Assembly: GCA_902785825.1 (NCBI GenBank) | Contig: CACZZZ010000014.1 | Span: forward strand, 1-64,000 | Source: an uncultured Bacteroidia bacterium | GTDB lineage: Bacteria; Bacteroidota; Bacteroidia; Bacteroidales; UBA932 | Direction: 5' to 3' | Length of the DNA: 64,000 nucleotides | Shown: one piece after another, positions 9,366 through 17,734 of the stretch | Numbering within the stretch: position 1 is the stretch's first letter | Layout: the number at the start of each line of letters is the position of its first letter | The notes under the pieces: generated by a model | Told to the model about the DNA's origin: nothing | Databases searched by the model: none | The model's input: only the letters and a program-made list of their open reading frames with translations | Program-made: the position numbers and the translations under genes

Positions 9366-9396
9366 CGAAAATAGGCCTTTCCCCTATAATTTCAAA
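9366..9396 (-). promoter_or_regulatory. promoter of the citrate lyase operon
   Basis: Leftward TTTG (complement at 9393-9396), 19 nt, TATTTTCG (complement at 9366-9373), one mismatch from TAnnTTTG. It predicts a leader of about 25 nt before citD. Confidence 0.55.
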
Positions 9397-9438
9397 GCGT
9401 TTTAACAATTATTTATGAACAACTTTAACCACGTGGCG

Positions 9439-10485
9439 TTATTTCACTCTAAGTCTCTTTCCGATTCTCAACACGGTCCTCTCAGAGATCCCGTTGAGCT
9501 GGCACAACTTCCTGACCGAAGTGTGATATTTGCGGGCAATGGCACCGAGAGTATCGCCCTGCCGGATAGTATGGTATTGCGCCGCGGCGGCTTTCCTCTC
9601 TTCCTCCGCCTTCTTGGCGGCGGCTTCCTCTTCCTGGATGTCTCCCTCGATGATGTCAATCTCCTCCTGCTCATCCTCTGGGACATAATTGCTGGAGACA
9701 TTGAGATACTTCTTCTTCAACGTGAAGAAACGGTGCCTCAACACACCAGACTCAAAGTCAATAAGCCACTCGGGATCAAAAGCATACCCCCTGTATCGGG
9801 TCTCAAAATGGAGATGCGGTCCGCTTGAACGGCCAGTGGAGCCGCCCAGTCCGATGATCGAACCCGCGCTCACCCATTCATCTTCAGATACCAATATCTT
9901 TGACAAGTGGGCATAGAAAGTCTCAAGCCCGTTCTCATGGCGCAGGATAACGAGGTTGCCGTATCCTTTGTAATACTTAGCGAGCCTCACTTTCCCGTCA
10001 AAGGCGGCATAAGCGGGGGTTCCGGTCTGATACGGAAGGTCCACACCCATGTGACGACGGCGATGACGATAGCCGAACTTCGAGAATACCTTGGTCTGAT
10101 TAGGACAGCGGTACTGGCTCAAAGTGTCAACGACCCATATTCCTATCTCATTCGGAAGGCTCTCGAGGGACTCCCGGTAAGGATCAGGGTAATCATGGGT
10201 CCAATACTCGGAGAAAATCTCCTTCGCGGCCACATAGGAAGGATCCTTGATGTACTTCCAGGTATAATCCGCCATGAGGAGGATCCGGATGTGCGGGTTG
10301 GCCGTGTCGAGGGTATCGACTGCCTCAGCCAACGTCTTATCTAAAGACTGGACAGGCTGGAGAGCCGGTCTAGGGACAAGCAGCTCAGCCTGCTTCTTCG
10401 TGGTTATCGTCGAGTCCTGCGCGGCCATGGTGAAAGACATCATGAACGCCGCGGCGGCAGCGGCTATATAACTAAACTTTCGCAT
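9439..10485 (-). CDS. M23 metallopeptidase with C-terminal LysM domain
   Basis: A secreted or periplasmic cell-wall hydrolase candidate of 348 residues. A signal peptide (MRKFSYIAAAAAAFMMSFTMAAQ) is followed by a LytM/M23 domain with the zinc ligands in HMGVDLPY (about residue 142) and HLHFETRY (about 222). An acidic linker then leads to a LysM peptidoglycan-binding domain (YHTIRQGDTLGAIA...) at the C-terminus. All zinc ligands appear present, so it may be active rather than a regulatory LytM. It overlaps the upstream mutase gene by 14 bases and ends the ruvX-def-mutase operon. Confidence 0.9.
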   Translation of the reverse strand: MRKFSYIAAAAAAFMMSFTMAAQDSTITTKKQAELLVPRPALQPVQSLDKTLAEAVDTLDTANPHIRILLMADYTWKYIKDPSYVAAKEIFSEYWTHDYPDPYRESLESLPNEIGIWVVDTLSQYRCPNQTKVFSKFGYRHRRRHMGVDLPYQTGTPAYAAFDGKVRLAKYYKGYGNLVILRHENGLETFYAHLSKILVSEDEWVSAGSIIGLGGSTGRSSGPHLHFETRYRGYAFDPEWLIDFESGVLRHRFFTLKKKYLNVSSNYVPEDEQEEIDIIEGDIQEEEAAAKKAEEERKAAAAQYHTIRQGDTLGAIARKYHTSVRKLCQLNGISERTVLRIGKRLRVK

Positions 10486-11830
10486 TAAATCTCTCTATAA
10501 GTAAACTCTTGGTCTTTGCCACCTTCTCGTCTAAAAGCTCGTCGGAAGTGGCTTCGCAGATGAACCTCAAATAAGGTTCAGTGTTGGAGGGACGGATGTT
10601 GAACCACCAGTCAGGGAACTCTACCCTGTAGCCATCGAAGTCCATTATGGCGGTAGGGGTCTCGGACGAGGTGAAATATTCCTTGACGGCCTCCATGGCC
10701 CCCGCCTTATCCTCAATACGGAAATTGATCTCCCCGGAGTTCTTGTAACGGGCAATCCTGCCGATCAGCTGACTCAAGCTGACACCCATCGACTTCATCT
10801 TGGCGACAACCCTAAGGATCAGCATAGACGCCAAAAGGCCACTGTCGGAATAAAAGAAATCCCTGAAATAATAGTGGCCGGCGAGCTCACCTCCCCAGAC
10901 ACCATCCAGCTCACGCAGCTTTTTGGCGGCGAAGGCGCGTCCCACCTTCCAAGTCTCCATGCGGCATCCCATCGGGGTGAGATATTCACCGACAGCCTTG
11001 GAACTGCGGATGTCCTGGAGAACTGTCCCCTTGAGACCCCTCTCCTCGACATAATAATGGCCGAGAACGGCGATCATCAGGTCCGGAGATATGAATTGGC
11101 CCCTCTCATCCACGAACATGACCCTGTCGGCGTCCCCGTCATAGATGACGCCCACGTCCGCACCGACTTTCGCCACAAGTTTCTGGAGAGGTTCTACATT
11201 CTTGGGAATCAGCGGGTTAGGCTCATGGTTAGGGAAAGTGCCGTCGAGATTATCGAAAATGTAATCAGGCTCCTCGCCGAAGATCTCCTTGGCGTAAAGG
11301 GCGGCCATACCATTGGACAAGTCGAAAGCTATCTTCAAAGAAGAATAGTCTCCCTTGAATTTCAAGAGGAAATCAAGATAGTCCTTGTGGATGTCCATCG
11401 GTATCACCTTTCCCTTGGCAGCGACGGGTGGAGTCGGCCTCCCAGAATCTATCCATTCCTTGATCTGGCCGAGCCCGGAGTCCAGCCCGACGGGCAGGGC
11501 GTTCTCCCTGGAAACCTTCATCCCGTTGTACTCCCTCGGGTTATGGGAAGCGGTGATCTGCACCGAGGCCTTGAAGCCATAGTTGGCGGTGCCGAAATAC
11601 ACCATTGGAGTGGTGCTGAGGCCGATGTCGTACACATCCGCACCTGCGTCGGTTATACCGGCGAGTAAATATTCATGAATCTCATCAGAAGACACCCTGC
11701 AGTCCCTTCCGACAAGGACTTTGTCAGCGGAGAGAAGCTCCGGAAGGAAATAACCCACTTTGTAGGCTGTATCGCGGTCGAAATCCACATTGTAGATGCC
11801 GCGGATGTCGTAAGCGTGAAAAGCTCCCAT
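10472..11830 (-). CDS. phosphomannomutase/phosphoglucomutase family enzyme
   Basis: An alpha-D-phosphohexomutase of 452 residues interconverting hexose 1- and 6-phosphates for sugar-nucleotide synthesis. All four active-site loops are visible: the phosphoserine loop TASHNPREYNG near residue 93, the Mg2+ loop DGDADRVMF near 235, the sugar loop GGELAGHYYF near 318 and the phosphate loop RPSNTEPYLRF near 415. Sequence alone does not settle whether mannose or glucose phosphate is preferred. It lies two bases after def. Confidence 0.9.
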   Translation of the reverse strand: MGAFHAYDIRGIYNVDFDRDTAYKVGYFLPELLSADKVLVGRDCRVSSDEIHEYLLAGITDAGADVYDIGLSTTPMVYFGTANYGFKASVQITASHNPREYNGMKVSRENALPVGLDSGLGQIKEWIDSGRPTPPVAAKGKVIPMDIHKDYLDFLLKFKGDYSSLKIAFDLSNGMAALYAKEIFGEEPDYIFDNLDGTFPNHEPNPLIPKNVEPLQKLVAKVGADVGVIYDGDADRVMFVDERGQFISPDLMIAVLGHYYVEERGLKGTVLQDIRSSKAVGEYLTPMGCRMETWKVGRAFAAKKLRELDGVWGGELAGHYYFRDFFYSDSGLLASMLILRVVAKMKSMGVSLSQLIGRIARYKNSGEINFRIEDKAGAMEAVKEYFTSSETPTAIMDFDGYRVEFPDWWFNIRPSNTEPYLRFICEATSDELLDEKVAKTKSLLIERFNAKV

Positions 11831-11832
11831 GG

Positions 11833-12393
11833 CTATTTGATTTTAGTGGTGTACCGGGCCGGGACACGACCTTTCGAGATATTCATCAACTTCTTGGAGA
11901 TGATCTTCTTGCGGATCGGCGGGACATGATCAACGAAAAGGTCGCCGTCCAAATGGGACATCTCGTGCTGCACCATACGGCAGGCGAACTTGTCGAAAGT
12001 CTCGGTCTTTTTCTCGAGGTTCTCGTCATAGTACTCGACAGTCATGCTGTCAGGCCTCGCAACATCGCAGTAAATACCAGGGACACTGAGGCAACCTTCG
12101 GAATATACCACATTCTTCCCGCTCTCCTCCAGCACCACAGGATTGATCATCACCCTTGTGAAGCCTTCCAGATAGGGATAGACATCGGTCATGTCCCTTC
12201 CGTCCACAATCAGCACCCTGACGCTCTCGCCTATCTGCGGCGCTGCCAATCCGCAACCCTCAGCCTTCTGCAGGGTATCTTTGAGATCGGCCACAAGCCC
12301 GTCTATATAAGCCTTGTCAGTGAGATCCGCAGGAGCGGCCACATCCCTCAAGACTTCTGAACCATAAAGATATATCGGTCTAACCATAATCAA
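11833..12393 (-). CDS. def: peptide deformylase
   Basis: Removes the formyl group from nascent N-terminal methionine. The three diagnostic motifs are intact in 186 residues: GCGLAAPQIG (about 47), EGCLSVPG (about 98) and the metal-binding QHEMSHLDG (about 142). It overlaps the ruvX stop by four bases, so the two are translationally coupled. Confidence 0.95.
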   Translation of the reverse strand: MIMVRPIYLYGSEVLRDVAAPADLTDKAYIDGLVADLKDTLQKAEGCGLAAPQIGESVRVLIVDGRDMTDVYPYLEGFTRVMINPVVLEESGKNVVYSEGCLSVPGIYCDVARPDSMTVEYYDENLEKKTETFDKFACRMVQHEMSHLDGDLFVDHVPPIRKKIISKKLMNISKGRVPARYTTKIK

Positions 12394-12812
12394 AGTTGTT
12401 TGCTGTTCCTGTCAAGGTAGCTCTGAAGGATGATGGCGGCGCTGATCTTGTCCACCGAACTCTTGTCGCGCCTGTCCTTCGCCTTCATTCCACCGTCAAT
12501 CATCGCCCTGTGGGCAAGAACCGAAGTGAATCTCTCATCTTCCAGAGTCACAGGCACAGAAGGGAATGCCTTGGCCATGTTCTTAAGGAATATGTCCACA
12601 TCGGCCGCCGCTTCGGACGGAGTGTTGTCCATATTGACAGGATAGCCCACCACGAAACGTGTCACGGACTCAGTTTCAGCATACTTTTTGAGATAATCTA
12701 TTATCTTTGCAGCAGGAACCGTGTCCATGGGTGAGGCGAAGATTCCAAGCGGGTCACTAACCGCGACCCCGACGCGTTTGCGTCCGTAATCTATACCTAT
12801 TATCCTGTCCAT
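12390..12812 (-). CDS. ruvX: putative pre-16S rRNA nuclease / Holliday junction resolvase-like protein
   Basis: A YqgF-family RNase H-fold protein of 140 residues, implicated in 16S rRNA 5' end maturation. The N-terminus RIIGIDYGRKRVGVAVSD carries the first catalytic aspartate; further conserved acids lie in TLEDERFTS and the C-terminal KDRRDKSSVDKISA stretch. The start is set at the ATG at 12812 because homologues begin there and because a consensus promoter at 12821-12851 would start transcription just 2-4 bases before it. That makes the mRNA nearly leaderless and rules out a more upstream start. Confidence 0.9.
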   Translation of the reverse strand: MDRIIGIDYGRKRVGVAVSDPLGIFASPMDTVPAAKIIDYLKKYAETESVTRFVVGYPVNMDNTPSEAAADVDIFLKNMAKAFPSVPVTLEDERFTSVLAHRAMIDGGMKAKDRRDKSSVDKISAAIILQSYLDRNSKQL

Positions 12813-12820
12813 GAATCCGA

Positions 12821-12851
12821 CAAAGATAAAGAAAAAGAGCTTCAAGTCAAA
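12821..12851 (-). promoter_or_regulatory. promoter of the ruvX-def operon
   Basis: A perfect Bacteroidetes match: leftward TTTG (complement at 12848-12851), 19 nt, TATCTTTG (complement at 12821-12828). Confidence 0.75.
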
Positions 12852-12856
12852 ATTAT

Positions 12857-13711
12857 ATGGCGAAAGATAAAAAAGGAAGAGCCACAAGCAATTACAGGCT
12901 CACCATGGTTGACGACGACACCCATGACCAGATATGGAGCCGGAAGTTCACCAAACTGAACCTGATCGTGACCATTGTCACCGCTATTGTCGTGACTTTG
13001 GCTCTGTTCTGGTGTCTAGTGGCCTTGACTCCCGTAAAGACATTGATCCCTGGGTACCCGGACGCGAGGACCAAGCATGACGCGATCCAGAACGCCATAA
13101 GGATCGATTCCCTGGAGAATGTGATCACTAAATGGGAACTATATTCCGAGAACCTGAGGAGAGTCGTGGCGGGAGAGGCGCCCCTGAAGATAGACAGCAT
13201 CATGGAGGCCCGGTCCAAAGCGAGGGATATGTCCGAGAAAGATTTGAAAGATATCGCCGCCAAGGATTCCCTGCTCCGGAAAGAGGTGGCGGCCGAGGAC
13301 CGGTTCAACATCACCTCAGGAAGCAAGAAGGTTCTCCCGATAGAAGGCATGCACTTCTTCACACCCCTGAAGGGAGTGATCTCCCAAGGCTATGACAAGG
13401 CTCTCCATCCGTACATAGACATCACCGCTCCCCAGAATTCCGTTGTGATGGCGGTCCTTGACGGGACGGTCATCTCAGCCGGATGGACCGACGAGGAGGG
13501 CTACACAATACGTCTCCAGCATGATGGGGACATCATTTCGGTTTACAAGCACAACCAGAAGCTCATGAAGAAGACGGGCGACAAGGTGACGGCCGGCACA
13601 GCTATCGCGATCGTCGGAGGCACCGGCTCGACAGCCGATGGAGACCACCTCCATTTCGAGCTCTGGCATAAGGGAGAAGCGGTTGACCCCACGAAATACA
13701 TTAGTTTCTGA
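12857..13711 (+). CDS. membrane-anchored M23 (LytM) peptidase
   Basis: A 284-residue envelope protein. After a short cytoplasmic N-terminus there is one membrane helix (about residues 35-57), a helical linker rich in charged residues, and a C-terminal LytM domain. Zinc-site elements HPYIDITA (about 205) and HLHFELW (about 270) are present, so it may be an active endopeptidase or an amidase activator. It starts a rightward run and overlaps the dxr start by one base (TGATG). Confidence 0.88.
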   Translation: MAKDKKGRATSNYRLTMVDDDTHDQIWSRKFTKLNLIVTIVTAIVVTLALFWCLVALTPVKTLIPGYPDARTKHDAIQNAIRIDSLENVITKWELYSENLRRVVAGEAPLKIDSIMEARSKARDMSEKDLKDIAAKDSLLRKEVAAEDRFNITSGSKKVLPIEGMHFFTPLKGVISQGYDKALHPYIDITAPQNSVVMAVLDGTVISAGWTDEEGYTIRLQHDGDIISVYKHNQKLMKKTGDKVTAGTAIAIVGGTGSTADGDHLHFELWHKGEAVDPTKYISF

Positions 13712-14883
13712 TGGAGAAAAGAAGGATAGCGATACTCGGTTCCACCGGTTCGATCGGAAGGCAGACCCTTGATGTGGTCAGAGAGCACAGGGACCTTTTC
13801 GAAGTCGAACTCATCACTTGCAACAGCAGTTTCATGACTCTGGCTGCCCAAGCCAGGGAGTTTGATGTCAACAACGCGGTCATTTGCGACGACACCAAGT
13901 ACAAAGCGCTTTCAGACGCTCTGGAAGGTACTGACACAAAGGTGTTTGCGGGAATGAAATCCGTGTGCGACCTCGTCACGTCGGACAGGATAGACATAGT
14001 CGTGGCCTCGATGGTCGGGTTCAGCGGACTGGCACCCACTTTAGCCGCCATCAAGGCAGGAAAAGTGATAGCCCTGGCCAACAAGGAGACCCTTGTGGCC
14101 GCCGGTTCTATCGTCATGGGGCTGTCAAGGAAGTACAACGCCCCGATCCTGCCGGTTGATTCGGAGCATTCAGCGATATTCCAGTGCCTTCTCGCCGCCC
14201 AGGGCAACAAGATAAGAAAAATACATCTCACGGCCTCCGGAGGCCCTTTCAGGACCTGGGACAAAGAGCGGATCGCCGCCGCGACCAAGGACATGGCCCT
14301 CAAACATCCCAACTGGGACATGGGCGCCAAGATCACGATCGATTCCGCCACGATGATGAACAAAGGTTTCGAGGCGATAGAGGCCAGGTGGCTTTTCGAC
14401 ACCCCGGTGGAAAAGATCAATGTAGTCGTCCATCCCGAGTCCATCATCCACTCGATGGTCGAGTTTGAGGACGGAGCGGTAATAGCCCAGCTGGCGGAGC
14501 CGGACATGCGGGAGCCCATCCAGTTCGCCATCGGCTTCCCGGAGAGACTTCCTCTCGGAAACAAGAAACTCGATTTCGCCAGCCTCGGGAGCCTGTCTTT
14601 CTTTGAGCCTGACCTGGAGAAGTTCCCGGCACTGAGGCTCGCCTACGAGGCGATTGACCGAGGCGGGAATATTCCCTGCGCCCTGAATGCCGCCAACGAG
14701 AGCGCCGTAGCCGCGTATTTAAGGGATGAGATCTCCTTCTACGGAATATCCGACATTGTCGGGGAATGCATAGAGAGGACAAACTTCATCAGCGAACCGA
14801 CAATCGACGACATATTCCAGACAAACACCCAGACCAGGGCCGCAGCGGACTGGCTCATCATGTCAATGAAAAAGAAATCCTGA
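13711..14883 (+). CDS. dxr: 1-deoxy-D-xylulose 5-phosphate reductoisomerase
   Basis: Second enzyme of the MEP isoprenoid pathway, converting DXP to MEP with NADPH. The 390-residue length is standard. Visible are the NADPH-binding loop GSTGSIGRQTL (residues 8-18), the metal/substrate segment PVDSEHSAIFQ near 148 and the flexible catalytic loop SGGPFR and HPNWDMG near 180-200. It is followed five bases later by rseP, a common Bacteroidetes order. Confidence 0.96.
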   Translation: MEKRRIAILGSTGSIGRQTLDVVREHRDLFEVELITCNSSFMTLAAQAREFDVNNAVICDDTKYKALSDALEGTDTKVFAGMKSVCDLVTSDRIDIVVASMVGFSGLAPTLAAIKAGKVIALANKETLVAAGSIVMGLSRKYNAPILPVDSEHSAIFQCLLAAQGNKIRKIHLTASGGPFRTWDKERIAAATKDMALKHPNWDMGAKITIDSATMMNKGFEAIEARWLFDTPVEKINVVVHPESIIHSMVEFEDGAVIAQLAEPDMREPIQFAIGFPERLPLGNKKLDFASLGSLSFFEPDLEKFPALRLAYEAIDRGGNIPCALNAANESAVAAYLRDEISFYGISDIVGECIERTNFISEPTIDDIFQTNTQTRAAADWLIMSMKKKS

Positions 14884-14888
14884 CGCCC

Positions 14889-16229
14889 ATGGTAGTTCTG
14901 ATGAAGGTTCTGCAAGTCATCCTTGCGCTTTCGATACTGATAGTCATACACGAGTTCGGCCATTTCACCTTCGCCAAGCTTTTCGGAATACGGGTAGAGA
15001 AGTTCTTCCTGTTTTTCGACATCGGAGAGAATGGCAAACTGCTCAGCACCAAGGGACGGTTCTTCACCAGGCTTTTCCCAAAAGCCAAGGATTGGGAGAC
15101 CGAATATGGCATCGGCTGGCTCCCGCTCGGAGGCTACTGCAAGATCAGCGGCATGATCGACGAGAGCATGGACACCGAAGCCATGAAGAAAGATCCACAG
15201 CCATGGGAATTCCGGACAAAACCGGCCTGGCAGCGTCTTCTGGTGATGGTCGGAGGTGTTCTGTACAACTTCATCTTCGCTATCATCTGCTACATCGGGA
15301 TCATGGCTATCTGGGGCAGCTCTTACATCCGCAACGAGGGCAGCAGGATCTATCCCGACCAACTCGGCGTAGAGATGGGATTCAAGGCCGGAGACCAGAT
15401 CCTCAGGATGGATGACTATGTTCCCGAGAACTTCGGTATGCTTCAGGCCGACCTGGCCCGCAGGAATGTCGGGAAGGTGGTTGTCCTAAGGGACGGAGAC
15501 ACTGTCGATGTCTATATCGACCACTCCAAGATCGGAGAGGTGCTGAACTCCCCCGGGATGTTCGACCTGGCGGTTCCCTTCGTGATAGACTCTGTGATGG
15601 CCGGATCGCCCAATGTGGACGCCGGACTTCTAAGAGGCGACCGGATTGTCGCTCTGGACAGCATCCAAACCCCATTCATCCAGGACATGAAGGCTTACCT
15701 TGCCACAGTGCCTGGGGATAGCGTCCAGGCTTCCATCCTGCGCGGGGCTGACACTCTGGCCGTCCCTGTACTCGTGGACAGCGAGGGAAGGATAGGGGTA
15801 TATACCCAGGTCCCCACTTACACGACAAAGACATATTCATTGATAGAGGCCATCCCCGCCGGGCTCGAGCTTACCGCCGAGACGATCGGAGGATACCTGA
15901 GGGATCTTAAGCTCGTGGCCTCCCCGAGAACCGAAGCCTACAAGTCCGTGGGCAGCTTTATCGCTATAGGTCAAGTGTTTCCGTCAACTTGGGACTGGTT
16001 CCGTTTCCTCCACATCCTGGCTCTACTGTCGATAATGCTGGGGGTGATGAACCTGCTTCCGATCCCCGCTTTGGACGGAGGTCACATCGTCTTCTGCCTC
16101 TACGAGATGCTGACCGGGCGCAAGCCGAGCGACAAGTTCCTGGAGGTGGCGCAGATCATTGGTATGGTCCTTCTGATGATGCTGATGGTCCTGGCCTTCG
16201 GCAACGACATCCGCCGTCTCTTCCACTAG
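14889..16229 (+). CDS. rseP: site-2 intramembrane metalloprotease (RseP family)
   Basis: Cleaves membrane-bound anti-sigma factors or remnant signal peptides. HEFGH lies in the first membrane helix (about residue 19), two PDZ-like regions lie in the periplasmic part, and the second active-site element NLLPIPALDGGHI is near residue 393. The start is the ATG of MVVLMKV at 14889, five bases after the dxr stop; the upstream extension lacks family similarity and runs through dxr. The product is 446 residues. Confidence 0.93.
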   Translation: MVVLMKVLQVILALSILIVIHEFGHFTFAKLFGIRVEKFFLFFDIGENGKLLSTKGRFFTRLFPKAKDWETEYGIGWLPLGGYCKISGMIDESMDTEAMKKDPQPWEFRTKPAWQRLLVMVGGVLYNFIFAIICYIGIMAIWGSSYIRNEGSRIYPDQLGVEMGFKAGDQILRMDDYVPENFGMLQADLARRNVGKVVVLRDGDTVDVYIDHSKIGEVLNSPGMFDLAVPFVIDSVMAGSPNVDAGLLRGDRIVALDSIQTPFIQDMKAYLATVPGDSVQASILRGADTLAVPVLVDSEGRIGVYTQVPTYTTKTYSLIEAIPAGLELTAETIGGYLRDLKLVASPRTEAYKSVGSFIAIGQVFPSTWDWFRFLHILALLSIMLGVMNLLPIPALDGGHIVFCLYEMLTGRKPSDKFLEVAQIIGMVLLMMLMVLAFGNDIRRLFH

Positions 16230-16306
16230 ATATTTTATTGATTATTCAACGGAAATGATTAAATTCGCCTTTCCTTTCGAAGGACGGATTTAACAAATAT
16301 ATTTCA

Positions 16307-17734
16307 ATGGGAGGTTTCTTCGGAACTATTTCAAAACGGGAGTGTGCCACCGACCTTTTCTACGGCACAGATTACAACAGTCATCTTGGGACTCGCCGAG
16401 GCGGTCTCGCCACCTACGACCCTGATCGGGGATTCATGAGAGGGATCCACAGCCTCGAGAACAGCTATTTCCGCAGCCGCTTCGAGGACGAGCTCAGCAA
16501 ATTCACCGGAAACTCCGGCATTGGAGTAATCAGCGACACAGACGCCCAGCCCATGCTGGTCAACTCGCATCTGGGGCGGTTCGCGCTTGTCACGGTGGCA
16601 AGGGTCAACAACGCCGAGGCGCTCGCCCGCAAGTTCCTTGAGGAAGGAATGTATCTCACGGAGTTCAGTAGCGGGAAAATCAATGTCACAGAGCTCATCA
16701 GCCTGCTGATTGTCAGGGGAAAAACCTTCGTGGAAGGTATCGAGAACGTGTTCCGGGAAGTCAAAGGCTCATGCTCGATGCTGATCCTGACCGAGGATGG
16801 GATCATCGCCGCCCGCGACGCGTGGGGACGCACTCCGGTCACCATCGGCACCAAGGATGGCGCCATGGCGGTAAGCTCTGAGAGCACGGCCTTCGCCAAC
16901 CTCGGCTTCGAGACCTCCGCATTCATCGGACCCGGCGAGATAGTCCGGCTCCGGGCGGATGGAATGGAACAGCTCCGCGCGCCCAACCCCCGCAAGCAAG
17001 TCTGCTCATTTCTTTGGATATATTACGGATTCCCAACCTCCTGCTACGACGGGCGCAACGTCGAGGAGTCCCGCTTCCTCTGCGGGAAAGAGATGGGAGC
17101 GAAAGACGACATCGAAGTCGATTGCGCCTGCGGAGTCCCGGACAGCGGCATCGGAATGGCAGTTGGCTACGCCGCCGGCCACGGGGTGCCTTACATGCGC
17201 ACGATAGCGAAATATACCCCGACCTGGTCCCGCTCATTCATGCCCTCATACCAGAGCATGAGGGACCTTGTGGCGAAGATGAAGCTCATCCACAACGCCG
17301 ACATGCTCAAAGGGAAGAGAGTCCTGTTCTGCGACGACAGCATCGTGAGGGGCACCCAGCTGAGGGACAACACCCACCAGCTCCACGAGAGCGGGGCGAA
17401 GGAAGTCCACATGCGCATCGCCTGCCCTCCCCTTGTGTTCGGCTGCCCCTTCCTCAATTTCTCCGCCAGCAAGACCGAGCTGGAACTCATCACCAGGCGG
17501 ATCATCAAGCAGTTCGAGGGCGACATGGACAAGAATGTCGAGAAATACACCGACTCCAGCACTCCTGAATTCAAGCGCATGGTCGATGAGATCGCCCAGG
17601 AGCTCAACCTCGACTCTCTGAAATTCAGCACTATAGAGACCCTCGTGAAGAGCATCAGACTCCCCAGGGAGGACCTCTGCCTCCACTGCTTCGACGGATC
17701 TTCCGCCTTCACCCTCGAAGAGGAGAACAAATAG
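16307..17734 (+). CDS. purF: amidophosphoribosyltransferase-like protein without the N-terminal cysteine
   Basis: The first committed step of purine synthesis transfers ammonia to PRPP. The phosphoribosyltransferase half is intact, with the PRPP loop VLFCDDSIVRGTQLRD near residue 344. The N-terminal glutaminase half keeps its fold (THLGTRRGG-like segment, GSCSMLILTEDG) but begins MGGFFG where active enzymes have a nucleophilic Cys after Met. Known Bacteroidetes relatives share this change. It may use free ammonia, or Cys13 in KRECATD could substitute; this is inference. 475 residues; the next gene begins directly at its stop. Confidence 0.85.
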   Translation: MGGFFGTISKRECATDLFYGTDYNSHLGTRRGGLATYDPDRGFMRGIHSLENSYFRSRFEDELSKFTGNSGIGVISDTDAQPMLVNSHLGRFALVTVARVNNAEALARKFLEEGMYLTEFSSGKINVTELISLLIVRGKTFVEGIENVFREVKGSCSMLILTEDGIIAARDAWGRTPVTIGTKDGAMAVSSESTAFANLGFETSAFIGPGEIVRLRADGMEQLRAPNPRKQVCSFLWIYYGFPTSCYDGRNVEESRFLCGKEMGAKDDIEVDCACGVPDSGIGMAVGYAAGHGVPYMRTIAKYTPTWSRSFMPSYQSMRDLVAKMKLIHNADMLKGKRVLFCDDSIVRGTQLRDNTHQLHESGAKEVHMRIACPPLVFGCPFLNFSASKTELELITRRIIKQFEGDMDKNVEKYTDSSTPEFKRMVDEIAQELNLDSLKFSTIETLVKSIRLPREDLCLHCFDGSSAFTLEEENK

